Shown one piece after another: positions 1 to 9,903 of a stretch of 64,000 nt of DNA. The stretch covers positions 1 to 64,000 of the forward strand of contig NW_007360619.1 in NCBI RefSeq assembly GCF_000192795.1, in the 5' to 3' direction. How positions within the stretch are numbered: position 1 is the stretch's first letter; every line of letters begins with the position of its first letter. This stretch comes from Vavraia culicis subsp. floridensis (Eukaryota; Microsporidia; Pleistophoridae). The notes below the pieces were generated by a model, which saw only the letters and a program-made list of their open reading frames with translations, had not been told where the DNA came from and did not search any database. A program made the position numbers and the translations under genes.

Positions 1-500
1 CTGGTGATATAAATTTCGTATATTTCTAATTTATCAGTGATTAGAAGGCAAAATGGAGAACATAACAGCGTGTGTTCAAGTTCTAAGTCATTATAGATGA
101 AGTGTGCTTTTCACATTTATCAAACAATAATGAATATAAATAGAATAAAAAATTTGAGAACATATAACGGAAACTCCAGGACAATAAAAGCTATTTTGCT
201 GTAATAGTTAGTAATTTGCTGTTACTAGTCTGTATCTTGTCGATAGACAGCAAATGTGTTATGACTTATATAGGATATTTTGCATGTTTAAAAGCTACAA
301 AAGAAAACACAAACAGTACGACCACCGTATTAGCTATGCAATAAATTGTATACTGCGGCCGAGTTCCTCTTGTTGAGCCATGAATTACCATTTCATACCG
401 TAAAATAAATTTATAAACTGTTCGTGGGCCAAAATGAGTGTAAATAAGCGATACAAGTCGAATTGTGAAATTTTTATATTTCGTAGCTCATTTGAGACAG
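1..500. other. Upstream intergenic stretch, no gene seen
   Basis: AT-rich sequence with stops in every frame and no long ORF. Nothing RNA-like was recognised. It presumably contains the promoter of the Psf1 gene on its right. Confidence 0.5.
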
Positions 501-504
501 CCCC
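501..504 (+). promoter_or_regulatory. C-run start-associated motif of the Psf1 gene
   Basis: CCCC lies 12 bases before the ATG at 517. The same kind of C-run precedes most genes in this window. Here it favours 517 over the in-frame TTG at 505. Confidence 0.5.
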
Positions 505-516
505 TTGACCGTTAGA

Positions 517-1065
517 ATGGAATATGATGCCATCTTGGAACTGTTAATGGATGCAAAATCTAAGTATTTAAAGCATTACAACAGTATCAAGATGAAGGAA
601 CTGATGGATGGGGCAAAGTACGCCAAGAAAGAAATGGAGGCTATACAAGCTATGGCAGACACTACGGAAATCACCGAAGAAATGTCGAAAAAGTATATTT
701 TTTTGAAGAGTACGTATGACTTTTATATGAGAGTGAAAAGGAACTACGAGTTTAGTAGGTTTTTGAAAATACAACAACGCTTTTTTGGCAAGCATTCGGG
801 TATGAGTGTGCCAAATAAAAAAGAGAGTGAACATTTCGTATTTTTCAATGCCATTCTTGAAGAATATACGAGTAATTTTCCCGAATTAGATTTTAATGTA
901 CGATATATCCCATTAGATCATTTTGTTCACTTCATTACACTTGCAGACTGTGGAATAGTTATGGATGGCGACGAGATTCATGAGCTAAAAGCAAACAGGT
1001 ACTATTTCATGAAGAAAAACGTTGTTAAACATTTGCTGAATAGTAATTTTATCAGAATACTTTAA
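517..1065 (+). CDS. PSF1: GINS complex subunit Psf1
   Basis: This 182-residue protein is most likely Psf1, one of the four GINS subunits that, with Cdc45 and MCM, form the replicative helicase in the nucleus. The C-terminal 50 residues carry the Psf1-type end domain: an I-x-L-x-D-x-G-x-V-x-x-D-G core (about 145-160), then a basic stretch ending in a hydrophobic helix. This parallels the 'LKDYGEFEVEDG' region of animal Psf1. The N-terminal half is helical and charged, as in the GINS A-domain. The length is close to the roughly 200 residues of other Psf1 proteins. The frame is open from a TTG at 505, but the first ATG is at 517 and has a CCCC run 12 bases before it. AATAAA follows directly after the stop codon. 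The call rests on by-eye alignment. Confidence 0.7.
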   Translation: MEYDAILELLMDAKSKYLKHYNSIKMKELMDGAKYAKKEMEAIQAMADTTEITEEMSKKYIFLKSTYDFYMRVKRNYEFSRFLKIQQRFFGKHSGMSVPNKKESEHFVFFNAILEEYTSNFPELDFNVRYIPLDHFVHFITLADCGIVMDGDEIHELKANRYYFMKKNVVKHLLNSNFIRIL

Positions 1066-1386
1066 ATAAAAACTAAAAATTGTACTTTTTTATATTCTAA
1101 AGCTGAGGAGTTTGCAGTATTCTGATCTATTACAATCATTATTTCGCTTAATTGTGTAATTTACTTTTTTCGCGTTATTAACTGTAATGCATTTTCGTTT
1201 ATAATTTATATCACTTTACACGCATGTAAAAAGCAGCATATATTCTTTATAGGTAGTTTGATATCTCTGAATTCAGTTCCAACATATTTTTAGTGTACTC
1301 ACCCATATCCGTTTTGTTTTTCTGGTCCCTTGGTTTAAAACTTTTAGTCCTAATTTACCTTTTAAAATCATGTCAATAAAAGAAAA

Positions 1387-1390
1387 GGGG
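1387..1390 (+). promoter_or_regulatory. G-run start-associated motif
   Basis: GGGG lies 12 bases before the ATG at 1403, the same spacing as C-runs at other genes. It suggests that 1403 rather than 1370 is the start. Confidence 0.35.
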
Positions 1391-1402
1391 AATGGACGAA
1401 CT

Positions 1403-2833
1403 ATGTATCGGTTGTTATCGACTTATAGGCTACCGTATGGTCATTTAGTGCACAACAACAGCAATTATTGGCTCAAAACAACAAGGATGACCGTTTATGA
1501 GTATCCAAACTTGAAAGTCAAGAAGCATAAGCAAGAGAAACCGCTAAAACTGTTCACTAAAGAAGATAATGACATATACTATCAGAATAGCCTTATCATA
1601 AATGCCGATGCGGTGGATGAAGAATCGTTCTTGGCATATAGATTCATTAAGAAAAGTGATGAGATACTTCTTGAAGAATATAAGTTTTACATTGCGGATT
1701 ATTTTCTCAACTTAGAGATATTCGGATCACTCAGAGTATACAATAGCAAAATAGACGAGCTAGTATTAAAAGACAGCTGCAAAATGGATGAAAGTTTGTT
1801 GGTTAGACGGAAGCAAAGTATTCTACTGGTATACGGAAAATACGAAGAAGAAAAGAATGCTGATGATACGCTTGATTTTACTGGTAAAGTGGAGGATGAC
1901 ACGTATTTCTATAATTACAAGAACAAAGTGATCATGTACAACACGCCGGCTCTAAAGATCAAGACATCAAAGAAAATTATGATTTATAACTCGGAAACGA
2001 AACCTATAATTGATATAGGTAATTTTCTAGTCTACAAGAGCACCACATGTATTCAGAACTGCACTTTTGCTGATTACTACAAAAACTTGTACCTATTGGT
2101 AAATGGAGAAGGAATATTTTTGATTTACAAAAATCTGATTATTTTTAAAAGAGAAAAAAATGTGGTAGGCGGAAATATAAAGACTATGTCCTACTATCAT
2201 ACCGAGAAACGGGTCATTAAGAAAACGTTGTACGACCTCTTCTTTCTTCTGAGTCTGTTCTATGAATACGTTTTCATCGATAAAAACGATTCATCATACC
2301 TAGAATTGTTTGGATCAAAGGCGTTGAGAAGCATACCAATTCACAAACTAGAAAAAACGATCGTAAGCCTGATGCTATCAAACTACCACAAGTTTATTGA
2401 ATCGTTTTTGAGCGATCTTTTCACCTTAAATACATTCGATGCTGAATCGTTCTATGCCAATCTATTTCGTCAGCTGGATGACGCAAACAGAGAATACCTC
2501 AAGAAATTCAATTTTATTGTTAAATATGCTGCTAATTTCTACAAACTAGTGTTATATTTCCCTCAAGAAGTTGACAACTTCGTTAAAATGGCAATCACAC
2601 AGGGGAAGGAGTATTACGTTACAGAGCTGATTAACTATTACAAAACGCAAAAATACCACCATAAACTAAGCATCCTTCGATTTTGTTTGCTCGATAACAA
2701 CTGTTTCTACCTTTACAATGAGTGTCTGGATGAAAGGAGTCAAGCGCTCGACCAGATTAAAGAACTAATGGAAGCTGAACAGGCCAATATTAAGACACAG
2801 TTTCGAAGAGATTTTTATTACGTTGATTTTTAA
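1403..2833 (+). CDS. Conserved-looking hypothetical protein, 476 residues
   Basis: I do not recognise this protein. It is rich in Lys, Tyr, Asn and Ile, with no signal peptide, membrane segment or known motif visible. The first half reads as alternating beta-like strands with many V/I-Y pairs, possibly a degenerate propeller. The second half (about 270 onward) is helical with repeated leucine/aromatic patterns, like an alpha-solenoid. That arrangement is common in nucleoporins and vesicle-coat or tethering proteins, but no specific family is supported. An in-frame ATG at 1370 would add 11 residues; the GGGG at 1387-1390 favours 1403. The length and lack of interruption argue for a real gene. 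Confidence 0.7.
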   Translation: MYRLLSTYRLPYGHLVHNNSNYWLKTTRMTVYEYPNLKVKKHKQEKPLKLFTKEDNDIYYQNSLIINADAVDEESFLAYRFIKKSDEILLEEYKFYIADYFLNLEIFGSLRVYNSKIDELVLKDSCKMDESLLVRRKQSILLVYGKYEEEKNADDTLDFTGKVEDDTYFYNYKNKVIMYNTPALKIKTSKKIMIYNSETKPIIDIGNFLVYKSTTCIQNCTFADYYKNLYLLVNGEGIFLIYKNLIIFKREKNVVGGNIKTMSYYHTEKRVIKKTLYDLFFLLSLFYEYVFIDKNDSSYLELFGSKALRSIPIHKLEKTIVSLMLSNYHKFIESFLSDLFTLNTFDAESFYANLFRQLDDANREYLKKFNFIVKYAANFYKLVLYFPQEVDNFVKMAITQGKEYYVTELINYYKTQKYHHKLSILRFCLLDNNCFYLYNECLDERSQALDQIKELMEAEQANIKTQFRRDFYYVDF

Positions 2834-3647
2834 GTAAAACATGCTAAAGGCTGTAATTGGTTGGCTATCGCAATACAATCGGCACTATAGAATGAACCCA
2901 TCGTTCGCAATGCTAATAACTGTGGTATACTTCATTTTAGGTATTCGTGTCTAAATAACTACTACCCACTTTTTGGTCTTTATGAGTCGTTCTAAGGCAT
3001 TTTTCGGTGCGTTCATCACAACAAACATGTTTTATTGCTACAGGAAAAGACATTTGTGGAATGACCATTTCCGTTTGCGTATAATTTTTCTACTTTCAAA
3101 TTCTGGTGATTAAAACAAGGAACATTATTTGTACTCTATTTCATTGAACCATACATATCGCTAAAACAACGTTCCCGTGTTACTGAACAGCTACTGCCAA
3201 GAAACAAGTTTTTGATGACCTTAACATGGTATTTGGAATATTCATTACATTTAGGAGCTAAAATTGATATGTGCTTACACACTATGGTAGCGAAACAGCG
3301 GGTCACGCAACAAATTTTGCTTTAGGCCTGTAGCGATTTTATAATATGTGAATTGTGTGCTCATATGCTGAACCTAGCAAAATGTGTGCGCAGAAGATAG
3401 AAACTACTTGTTAGCTCCGGTATTTCATTTACTTGCTAGCCAAAATACAGTAACGTATTTAATCCGGGATAATCGCCTGCACAAGCAATATCCGCTTTGT
3501 TCCTGAAATATAACATGAATAATTCGACGAATTATTCTGCAAAGGGTGCTTTTTGAACCAATCATTAAAAATTAAGCCATAGCTATTTTCATTTGTTCGT
3601 TTTGAAATTCTGTTTTAGATAAAAAATTCTTTGCCAATTACAAGTTA
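2834..3647. other. Intergenic stretch with one short perfect palindrome
   Basis: No ORF of note on either strand. It contains a perfect 10-bp inverted repeat around one central base at 3517-3537. Otherwise nothing recognisable. Confidence 0.5.
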
Positions 3648-4427
3648 ATGAAAGCAGATCTGAAACAGCATAAACAAGTATTCAAAGATTTGCTCGAGAT
3701 AGCCAAAAAGTTACAGAATGAATGTAAGGAGGGAGAAAATGTCGTTGACCTTAATCCTTATAATATCGACACAAAATTGAAAATTGTAAAGGAAAGAGAC
3801 GAAATGTACATACTCGAAGAGGACTACGATGTTTTCGTTCGATTATTCCTCGAAAGCATTGATATTACTCTTAGCGTAGAGGAGTTCTTCCAGAAGAAGG
3901 TAAAATTTAAAGGAATGAACTGTGTAAATATAAATGATCTCAGAGACGAGTTTTCACTTATGAATGAGATAAATGATGATGAAGAGATTAGTTTCAAGAA
4001 GATTAAGACTAATGACCTAAATTATCTTGACAAAAAGCCGTTCCTCGGCAGAAGCGAACAGAAAGGAGAATGGAATGTAAAAATGATAGATTCAATTATA
4101 AATAACATCTTCAAAAAAGAATGCTCAAACTCAAGCACAGAGAATATTAGGCCGAGGAGAAAGAAGAGTAAAGGTACAGACCTATCATCACGACCTTTTG
4201 TGTGCCAGTACAAAAACTGCAGCAGTGCGTTCAAAAGATTTGAGCACTTGAAGCGGCACTACAGGATACACACGGGTGAGAGACCATTCAAATGCAAGTA
4301 TCCCGGGTGTTTTAAGAAATTTGCCAGATCGGACAATCTGAGCCAACACCTAAAAATCCATAACACAGGACAGAGTAATTATCCAAACGACTCAACATCA
4401 TTTTACGAAAATAAATTCAATCCTTAA
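3648..4427 (+). CDS. C2H2 zinc-finger protein (putative transcription factor)
   Basis: This 259-residue protein has two tandem C2H2 zinc fingers near the C-terminus (about 180-240). Each is C-x4-C-x12-H-x3-H, and they are joined by the canonical H-T-G-E-R-P-F linker. A basic RPRRKKSK stretch just before them may act as a nuclear localisation signal. The N-terminal 170 residues are acidic and helical and could be a regulatory or activation region. The second finger has a RSDNL recognition helix of the type seen in fungal Msn2/4-like and Kruppel-like factors, so sequence-specific DNA binding is likely. The target genes are unknown. No C-run precedes the ATG, so the start is less certain than for neighbours. 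The zinc-finger call is secure; a particular orthologue is not. Confidence 0.9.
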   Translation: MKADLKQHKQVFKDLLEIAKKLQNECKEGENVVDLNPYNIDTKLKIVKERDEMYILEEDYDVFVRLFLESIDITLSVEEFFQKKVKFKGMNCVNINDLRDEFSLMNEINDDEEISFKKIKTNDLNYLDKKPFLGRSEQKGEWNVKMIDSIINNIFKKECSNSSTENIRPRRKKSKGTDLSSRPFVCQYKNCSSAFKRFEHLKRHYRIHTGERPFKCKYPGCFKKFARSDNLSQHLKIHNTGQSNYPNDSTSFYENKFNP

Positions 4428-4546
4428 GTTTGAAAATGCTTTTTAAGTAAATAGAAGTTTGAAAATGCAGGCACCTGTTGATGAAGCTTGATGTAAACCG
4501 CTCTGAATCTTTAAATTATTTTATTTTATCATGCACTTGTCATAGT

Positions 4547-4978
4547 TCATCGCCTTAGCTGTGCCATTATTTCTTCTTCGACGTCCTCCAATCTTTTGCT
4601 AGTTTTGAGCTTCTCTATCACCGAACTTGCACTCGGTGTATTATATGACTTCTCCACATCCTTTTCGCTTCTATTCTCTTCATTTAATGATCTGCAGCCC
4701 CCGTATTCGGTATAACTGCCCTGCAGTGGATTGGTCTGTATCATCATTTCATTGTTGCATTTGTGGCATCGGATGAAAAATAAGAAGCTGTCAGCACCCA
4801 TCTGCGTTCCGGACTTCTTCTTTAAAGCGTTATGTTTTGAGCCCTTGAATGCAAAAGTACTGCAGAACGTGCATTTTATTGTGAGTGGTAGCGATATACG
4901 CACACAATTAGTTTTTGGATTATTTTTGAGCGCAAATTTGTAATACTTTTCGATAAAAGACTTTCTTTTGCGTGGCAT
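4547..4978 (-). CDS. Splicing factor Yju2/CWC16 family
   Basis: The start begins with M-P-R-K-R-K, followed by K-Y-Y at the place where Yju2 proteins have N-K-Y-Y. Next come a C-x2-C pair (about 35-38), an F-K-G-x-K-H-N-A-x-K segment, and a second C-x2-C (about 69-72) in an F-x-I-R-C-H-K-C context, then T-N-P and an E-Y-G-G-x-R-S motif. This order matches the zinc-binding CWC16 domain of Yju2/CCDC94, which promotes the first step of splicing within the Prp19-associated spliceosome. At 143 residues it is shorter than fungal and animal homologues and has lost most of the C-terminal tail. The frame continues upstream to 5074, with an ATG at 5056, but family alignment favours 4978. Its presence implies that this parasite still removes introns, though none was seen here. 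Confidence 0.75.
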   Translation of the reverse strand: MPRKRKSFIEKYYKFALKNNPKTNCVRISLPLTIKCTFCSTFAFKGSKHNALKKKSGTQMGADSFLFFIRCHKCNNEMMIQTNPLQGSYTEYGGCRSLNEENRSEKDVEKSYNTPSASSVIEKLKTSKRLEDVEEEIMAQLRR

Positions 4979-5625
4979 CTGAGTGGCGAGTGCAATGTGA
5001 TAATTTAACCAGGGTTCACTTTTTGCACCAACAAAATTAGAATATTTCACGAACATGGTGTGATTATTTTTCACAATAAGCTATTTACACAGACCATGGC
5101 AGCATTTATCATCTGCCTAGCTTTTACAATGTAATTCAGCAACAAATAACCAGCATACAACGTTATACCAGAACCACACTTGTAATTTCTATGCAAGCAC
5201 ATCTTAGCTGGAAGAAAATTTTATATAACTAACGTACATCACAACATTTAATATTGGATTCAATAACAGTATACGTAGGGATACTTAGTGATATGCCAGA
5301 CTAAAGTATTCGGAATTGACTCTATTATAATTCGTGATATTTGTGACTGCGATCATTCAGAACGCATTCGAAATAGACATAAAATGCTGTATAACCAGAG
5401 ATATGACCTTTATATAGGGACGGCATTCTGACAATGATTAATATGCAGCACATGAATTACGGCGACACTTGTAATGATGAAAAAGCATTATGTTGGGTAT
5501 ATAGTCTGTCTAAATACGTAGTATATGTTGTGGTGATAGAAGAATACTCAAGGGAATTTTGGAATAGCATGTTCTTTCGTTCAATTTAATTTTGGACTTT
5601 TATAAAGCAGCCCATCGGAAACGTC
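4979..5625. other. Intergenic stretch between divergent genes
   Basis: AT-rich, without a supported ORF. It must contain the divergent promoters of the Yju2 gene (left) and the small DASH-like gene (right). Confidence 0.45.
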
Positions 5626-5826
5626 ATGGCACAACAACTACTGGATAAACTTTCAGAGCTGAACCGAGATTCGAAAGAGCTTTTGGACAAGTTAAACCAA
5701 TTTAATACATCCTTTGACAAAGTCACATTGAATTTCAATAACATGGAACATGTTTTAGGACAGGTCAAAAAAGCATTTGATTTATACAGGGAAGTAACTG
5801 TGTTAATAAAAGAAAGCGATAGTTGA
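5626..5826 (+). CDS. Small coiled-coil protein, possibly a DASH/Dam1 complex Dad subunit
   Basis: A 66-residue, almost wholly helical protein with leucine heptads. The ATG is preceded by CCC at 5611-5613, like confirmed genes here, which argues it is real despite its size. The pattern L-x-x-L-N-x-x-N-x-x-F-x-x-V followed by N-x-x-x-M-x-x-V-L resembles the short Dad subunits (Dad2, less likely Dad1) of the DASH complex, which rings kinetochore microtubules in fungi. The similarity is short and compatible with any small coiled coil, so the family call is weak. Prefoldin-like or other small helical subunits are alternatives. Confidence 0.4.
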   Translation: MAQQLLDKLSELNRDSKELLDKLNQFNTSFDKVTLNFNNMEHVLGQVKKAFDLYREVTVLIKESDS

Positions 5827-6494
5827 AGGTACTTTACATTTTTTTTCGCATGTTTTGCATGTATATTATTATTTACTGTCTCTGAATACACTCATTGCTT
5901 TCGTTATCGCAGCAGCGATTTGTTCTTTAACTACCTGTGGAGAAACCGTTGTCCCATCTGCAGTTTATCGCTTTGATTGACTCTTTTCTTAGTGCTTCAT
6001 TGTCCACAGTAGCCAAGAATTTGAGGTAAAATGGTTTGGTACTATGACAGACACACCGTTTGCTAACTATAATGCTCGTACCATTTGGTATTTTTGTTAT
6101 AAATTTTTAATATATTGCTAATTCCTGATGTTTTGTCCATTCTCGTCAAGATATAACTCAGTTGAATGAATTTATTGTTTAATAAGTTTCTCTCACACAT
6201 CTGAAAGGATGCAAACCGAATATTTAGTAATTGTTGAACAGGCTTTTGGGAAAAATCTGGATTAATCGGTAGCGTGTAATACTTTCATAAATTATATCTC
6301 TGGTATAACAGTCACAGATGATTGAACAGACCGCATTGCCGTAATAAATCTTAAACAAGCGATTATCTGATTATATTATCATTTTTTATATGTCTAAGTC
6401 CTTTGTTTGCCGAAACAGGTGCTCATTATTTTCGCAGTTTTTAATTCGTTCCTCGTCGTTGTTAAAAAAACATTAATAGGTACCCCCACGAAAC
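5827..6494. other. Intergenic stretch upstream of proteasome beta1
   Basis: No supported ORF or RNA gene. A CCCCC run at 6483-6487 sits 7 bases before the beta1 ATG. Confidence 0.45.
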
Positions 6495-7100
6495 ATGTCC
6501 GAGTATGAAATGACAGGAACAACAATTGTTGCTATGAAATTTGATGGTGGTGTAATTATGGCAGCGGATTCGCGGACATCAATGGGAGCCTATGTGATGA
6601 ATCGCGTGACAAACAAGCTCACCAAGCTGTCACCTAGGATATACTGCTGCAGATCAGGAAGATCGTCACATACACAGATTATTGCGGAGTACACGTCGAG
6701 CAAAACGAACTTGTTCGCATATTCAAACGAAAGAGAGCCTCTTGTACGTGATGCGGCGAACTTAGTGCGCGCACTTGTTTATTACAATCCCATGCTTACT
6801 GCCTCTATCATTGTGGCCGGCTACGATGAAGAAGAGAAGGGAAGTATTTACAGTGTTAACTTAGGGGGAACGCTCCTTAAAAGAGAATGGGCAATGGGGG
6901 GTAGCGGTTCGATCTTCATATACGGTTATTGTGACAGTATGTACAGGTCTGATATGTCATTTGACGAGAAGTTTGAATTGACCAAGAAATTGGTTCAGCT
7001 GGCTATTAATAGGGACAACTCTTCAGGTGGGTGTATAAGAATGGCAGTAATACGAAAGGAAGGAGTGGAGAACATTTTTATACCAGGTAATGAAGTTTAA
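6495..7100 (+). CDS. PRE3: 20S proteasome subunit beta1 (caspase-like)
   Basis: The 201-residue protein is a catalytic proteasome beta subunit of the beta1 type. After a very short propeptide (residues 1-8, ending in Gly) comes the mature N-terminal Thr-Thr-Ile-Val-Ala, with the nucleophile at residue 9. The D-S-R-T-S-M-G-A-Y-V-x-N-R-V-T-N-K-L-T block follows, containing the equivalents of catalytic Asp17 and Lys33, and then C-C-R-S-G as in beta1 orthologues. G-G-S-G-S near residue 136 is also typical. Beta1 subunits cleave after acidic residues inside the 20S core. The propeptide is much shorter than in animals and yeast, a common reduction in microsporidia. The ATG has a CCCCC run 7 bases upstream. 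Confidence 0.93.
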   Translation: MSEYEMTGTTIVAMKFDGGVIMAADSRTSMGAYVMNRVTNKLTKLSPRIYCCRSGRSSHTQIIAEYTSSKTNLFAYSNEREPLVRDAANLVRALVYYNPMLTASIIVAGYDEEEKGSIYSVNLGGTLLKREWAMGGSGSIFIYGYCDSMYRSDMSFDEKFELTKKLVQLAINRDNSSGGCIRMAVIRKEGVENIFIPGNEV

Positions 7101-7677
7101 AAATGAATAAATGGGTGTTTTAGCACAATTTGTGCATTATTGGGTGATTTGATGTGATTTTTCTCTCCACCGTTCTTTTGTTTAAGCGACGAGTGTTCTA
7201 CGTGTTGAGATTACGTGGTCACTACACATCCATAATGTGTAGGTATAGCACCGTTTATACCCGCAATATTTAGCTATTCATGCTCGTAGTGACTTATTCC
7301 TTCTTCCAACTACAATATGTTCCTTGGTGTTGCAAATGCCGTACTTTCCTAGGTGAAGGAAAAAATTAGCAGTAACTAACAATAGAACGAGGTGTCTTAC
7401 AATTTATATGTTGCTTAACAGAGTTTGAATGCTAAAATTTGTTGTTCAGACACAAGGCCGGAAATAAGTGCAATTCAAACACATTTTAAGGACTGATCAA
7501 ACGACTTATTGAAGGTTCTACCATTGTCGTTGTGGATAATGACATAAATCTTTTCAAAAATTGCATTACTGTATCGAACCTGTTGCGTAAACGTCCACCA
7601 TGTGCTGCTCGAGTGTTAAAACGGGAGATCAAGCACAAATAACGACAAACACTAAAAAGTCATTCACATAGTACGTT
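7101..7677. other. Intergenic stretch between convergent genes
   Basis: No supported ORF. AATAAA lies just after the beta1 stop, and the reverse complement of AATAAA overlaps the importin stop at 7677-7684. The rest is unassigned. Confidence 0.45.
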
Positions 7678-9885
7678 TTATTTAATCAAGTTCAGCAGTT
7701 GATCAGTCTTGTCGATGTTCTCCTGCTTTCCTTTACTTATAATCTCATTTATGAGATCTAAGTGCCCGTTCACACCGTAGAAGCAGACATAATCATATGA
7801 GAGATCAAGTAGCTGCCTGAGCGAATGGTTTCGCTCGTCTTCCGAAGAAACTCGCGCAAGAAAACGTACTATCAACTCTTTGCTGACCTCCCGCTCAAAA
7901 GTAATCAGGAGAGTGTCTAAGAGGATAAGAGCACTTTTCTTAAGATCATCTATAAATAGAATGTCAAGGCTTCTGTCCAGTCCCAATATTTCTTCGAGCA
8001 TTAGACATGTGAGATCTTTGTGGGCATATGATGTTCCCATTGCAAATACCAAATCGCCCAGTATCGACAATAGCAGTGGTTTTATGCTTCTCTGGATGTA
8101 CTCGGAGCTTAAGTTATTCAGAAGCAGTTCAGTTAAAAATGAATACTTGAGGATTCCCTTGGATAGAACCTGTGAGATGTCTCCAATGAGCAGAAGTGCA
8201 GCCTTGAACGTGAAAATATCATATCCCTGCTTGTATTTAATGTCTCTCACTATGAACTGCACTAACTCATCCATTTTTCCCAGGAAAAACGAGTTCTCGG
8301 CTATAAGTGCAGACAGGGATATGTACACGTCACCAACTAGACTGCTTATGCGCCTAAGACTAAGCACATCGTAGTAAATATCATACACAGCTTCGATGTA
8401 CTGCGTATCCTTCTGTTTTCTGAGAATTTCCTCGATCAAACTCAAATAATACGTCAAAATGTCTTCCAGGATCAGAAACTCATTCATATTGAGGGAGTCA
8501 ACTATCTTTAGGCTTTCTTTGACTTTGCTTATCAGATAAAAGAGAAGTTTTTCTAGTCCAGCTCGTTGCGAGTCGGCACAACCCTTCACCGTTTCGATTA
8601 ATGCACTGAACAGGGCAGCCCTTTTCTCATACTCAGTGTAATTTATCCGTTCAGATGTAAGTATGAGCGTATTCAATATATCAATAAAGCAAAACGAAAG
8701 CTCATTTTCATATTGCTCGCTATCCACCTGTTGAGATAGTACCTGCAGGAGCTGGCACGCATCCTCATTAACCTCCTTATCGATTGCGATCAGGCAGCAT
8801 TTCACTATCTGCGGCAAACAAACAGCCAGATCATCAAATCTTTGCTCTGCCAGTCTGGAAAGTGGCCAGAACGCGTTCTTGCACACTAAAATATCCAAAT
8901 AATTTTGTTTGTACGCACTCGGACAGCATCCAAGCATCAAAACAAATGAATCCTTTCCCTCATTGTTATTTAAATACGTCTTGATCTCCAACATTTCCCG
9001 ATCCTGGTACGGCAAGTATGTTTTCTGCCCATCAACAAATAGTTTGTCAAAGAAACTGCACAACAAATTGGTAACAGAATGAACGACCTGCGCATCGACA
9101 CTTTCTAAGTACTTGAAAAGTATACTTGCTTCAAATGGACACTGATGACTATCAAGCACTTCGTAAAACTTTATCACCTCTGCTGGAAGCTTTTCAGCTA
9201 GCGAGTTCACAAAAGCAAAGTACAAATTTTTGTCCACAATAAATTTGTAAAAGTTGTCAAAGATTATGGTCAATCCCGGAAGGTCTGACGCCTCAACACA
9301 TGTTCCCAATATGTGATTCAATCTGTTGCTTGACAACCTGTCTTTAAAGATGGAAATAACTTTAAGAAGATCCTTGGGCTCTGTGTACAACCTCTGATAT
9401 ATCACATCCAGGTAATTAATAAAATCAAAATTGTAGTCCTTCAGGTACAAAATGGCAAGCACAAGGGAGCGAGTGTTGCCGACCCCAAAAAAATCAGTCC
9501 ATTCATTTTTGATTAGCTCTAGTGATGCTATACGTGCGACACAGTCTACCGAAATATCATCGTTCATTCCCATCAGATGGCTCTTAATTTCATCCTTGTT
9601 CATACTGTTGGCATACTTTTCCTCTATTCGCTTTTTCAACGTTGGATCCGTTGCCATCAGCGAATTTCGCAGTAACACGCCAGCCAAGAAGTATTTCCTT
9701 GGGTCCGAGGCATACATTCTTGATAAAACGTAGAGATACTTGCCGTTCATGCTCATTTGGACAAATGCGTCTTCTATTTCCTTTCTTTTTGTCTGATCGG
9801 GGTGTGCAAAGAAAGGCATACTCGCAGTTATTTCGGCTTGCAGCTCCTCTTCGGAAAGTTTTTGGTAATTTTTGTTATTTGTCAT
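7678..9885 (-). CDS. Importin beta / karyopherin Kap95-like
   Basis: A 735-residue all-helical protein reading as HEAT repeats. The N-terminal 100 residues match the importin-beta N-terminal (Ran-binding) region: a helix, then D-Q-T-K-R-K-E-I-E, then L-A-G-V-L-L-R-N-S-L as in 'AxLxLKNxL'. A later segment near residue 600, K-P-L-L-L-S-I-L-G-D-L-x-x-A-M-G, resembles Kap95's 'KPxxLSxFGDIAxAIG'. Importin-beta carries nuclear-localisation-signal cargo through the nuclear pore with importin-alpha and releases it on Ran-GTP. The protein is about 100 residues shorter than yeast Kap95. The frame is open upstream, with an ATG at 9903; a GGG on the plus strand at 9894-9896 (CCC on the coding strand) favours 9885. 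AATAAA overlaps the stop. Another karyopherin cannot be excluded. Confidence 0.75.
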   Translation of the reverse strand: MTNNKNYQKLSEEELQAEITASMPFFAHPDQTKRKEIEDAFVQMSMNGKYLYVLSRMYASDPRKYFLAGVLLRNSLMATDPTLKKRIEEKYANSMNKDEIKSHLMGMNDDISVDCVARIASLELIKNEWTDFFGVGNTRSLVLAILYLKDYNFDFINYLDVIYQRLYTEPKDLLKVISIFKDRLSSNRLNHILGTCVEASDLPGLTIIFDNFYKFIVDKNLYFAFVNSLAEKLPAEVIKFYEVLDSHQCPFEASILFKYLESVDAQVVHSVTNLLCSFFDKLFVDGQKTYLPYQDREMLEIKTYLNNNEGKDSFVLMLGCCPSAYKQNYLDILVCKNAFWPLSRLAEQRFDDLAVCLPQIVKCCLIAIDKEVNEDACQLLQVLSQQVDSEQYENELSFCFIDILNTLILTSERINYTEYEKRAALFSALIETVKGCADSQRAGLEKLLFYLISKVKESLKIVDSLNMNEFLILEDILTYYLSLIEEILRKQKDTQYIEAVYDIYYDVLSLRRISSLVGDVYISLSALIAENSFFLGKMDELVQFIVRDIKYKQGYDIFTFKAALLLIGDISQVLSKGILKYSFLTELLLNNLSSEYIQRSIKPLLLSILGDLVFAMGTSYAHKDLTCLMLEEILGLDRSLDILFIDDLKKSALILLDTLLITFEREVSKELIVRFLARVSSEDERNHSLRQLLDLSYDYVCFYGVNGHLDLINEIISKGKQENIDKTDQLLNLIK

Positions 9886-9893
9886 AAAACGCA

Positions 9894-9896
9894 GGG
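9894..9896 (-). promoter_or_regulatory. C-run start-associated motif choosing the importin start
   Basis: CCC on the coding strand, 8 bases before the ATG at 9885 and downstream of the alternative ATG at 9903. Confidence 0.4.
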
Positions 9897-9903
9897 CTAC
9901 CAT

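Noticed and set aside
7880..8374. 164-codon plus-strand ORF
   Set aside because: Shadow of the importin gene. Ser/Arg-rich reverse translation of a helical protein.
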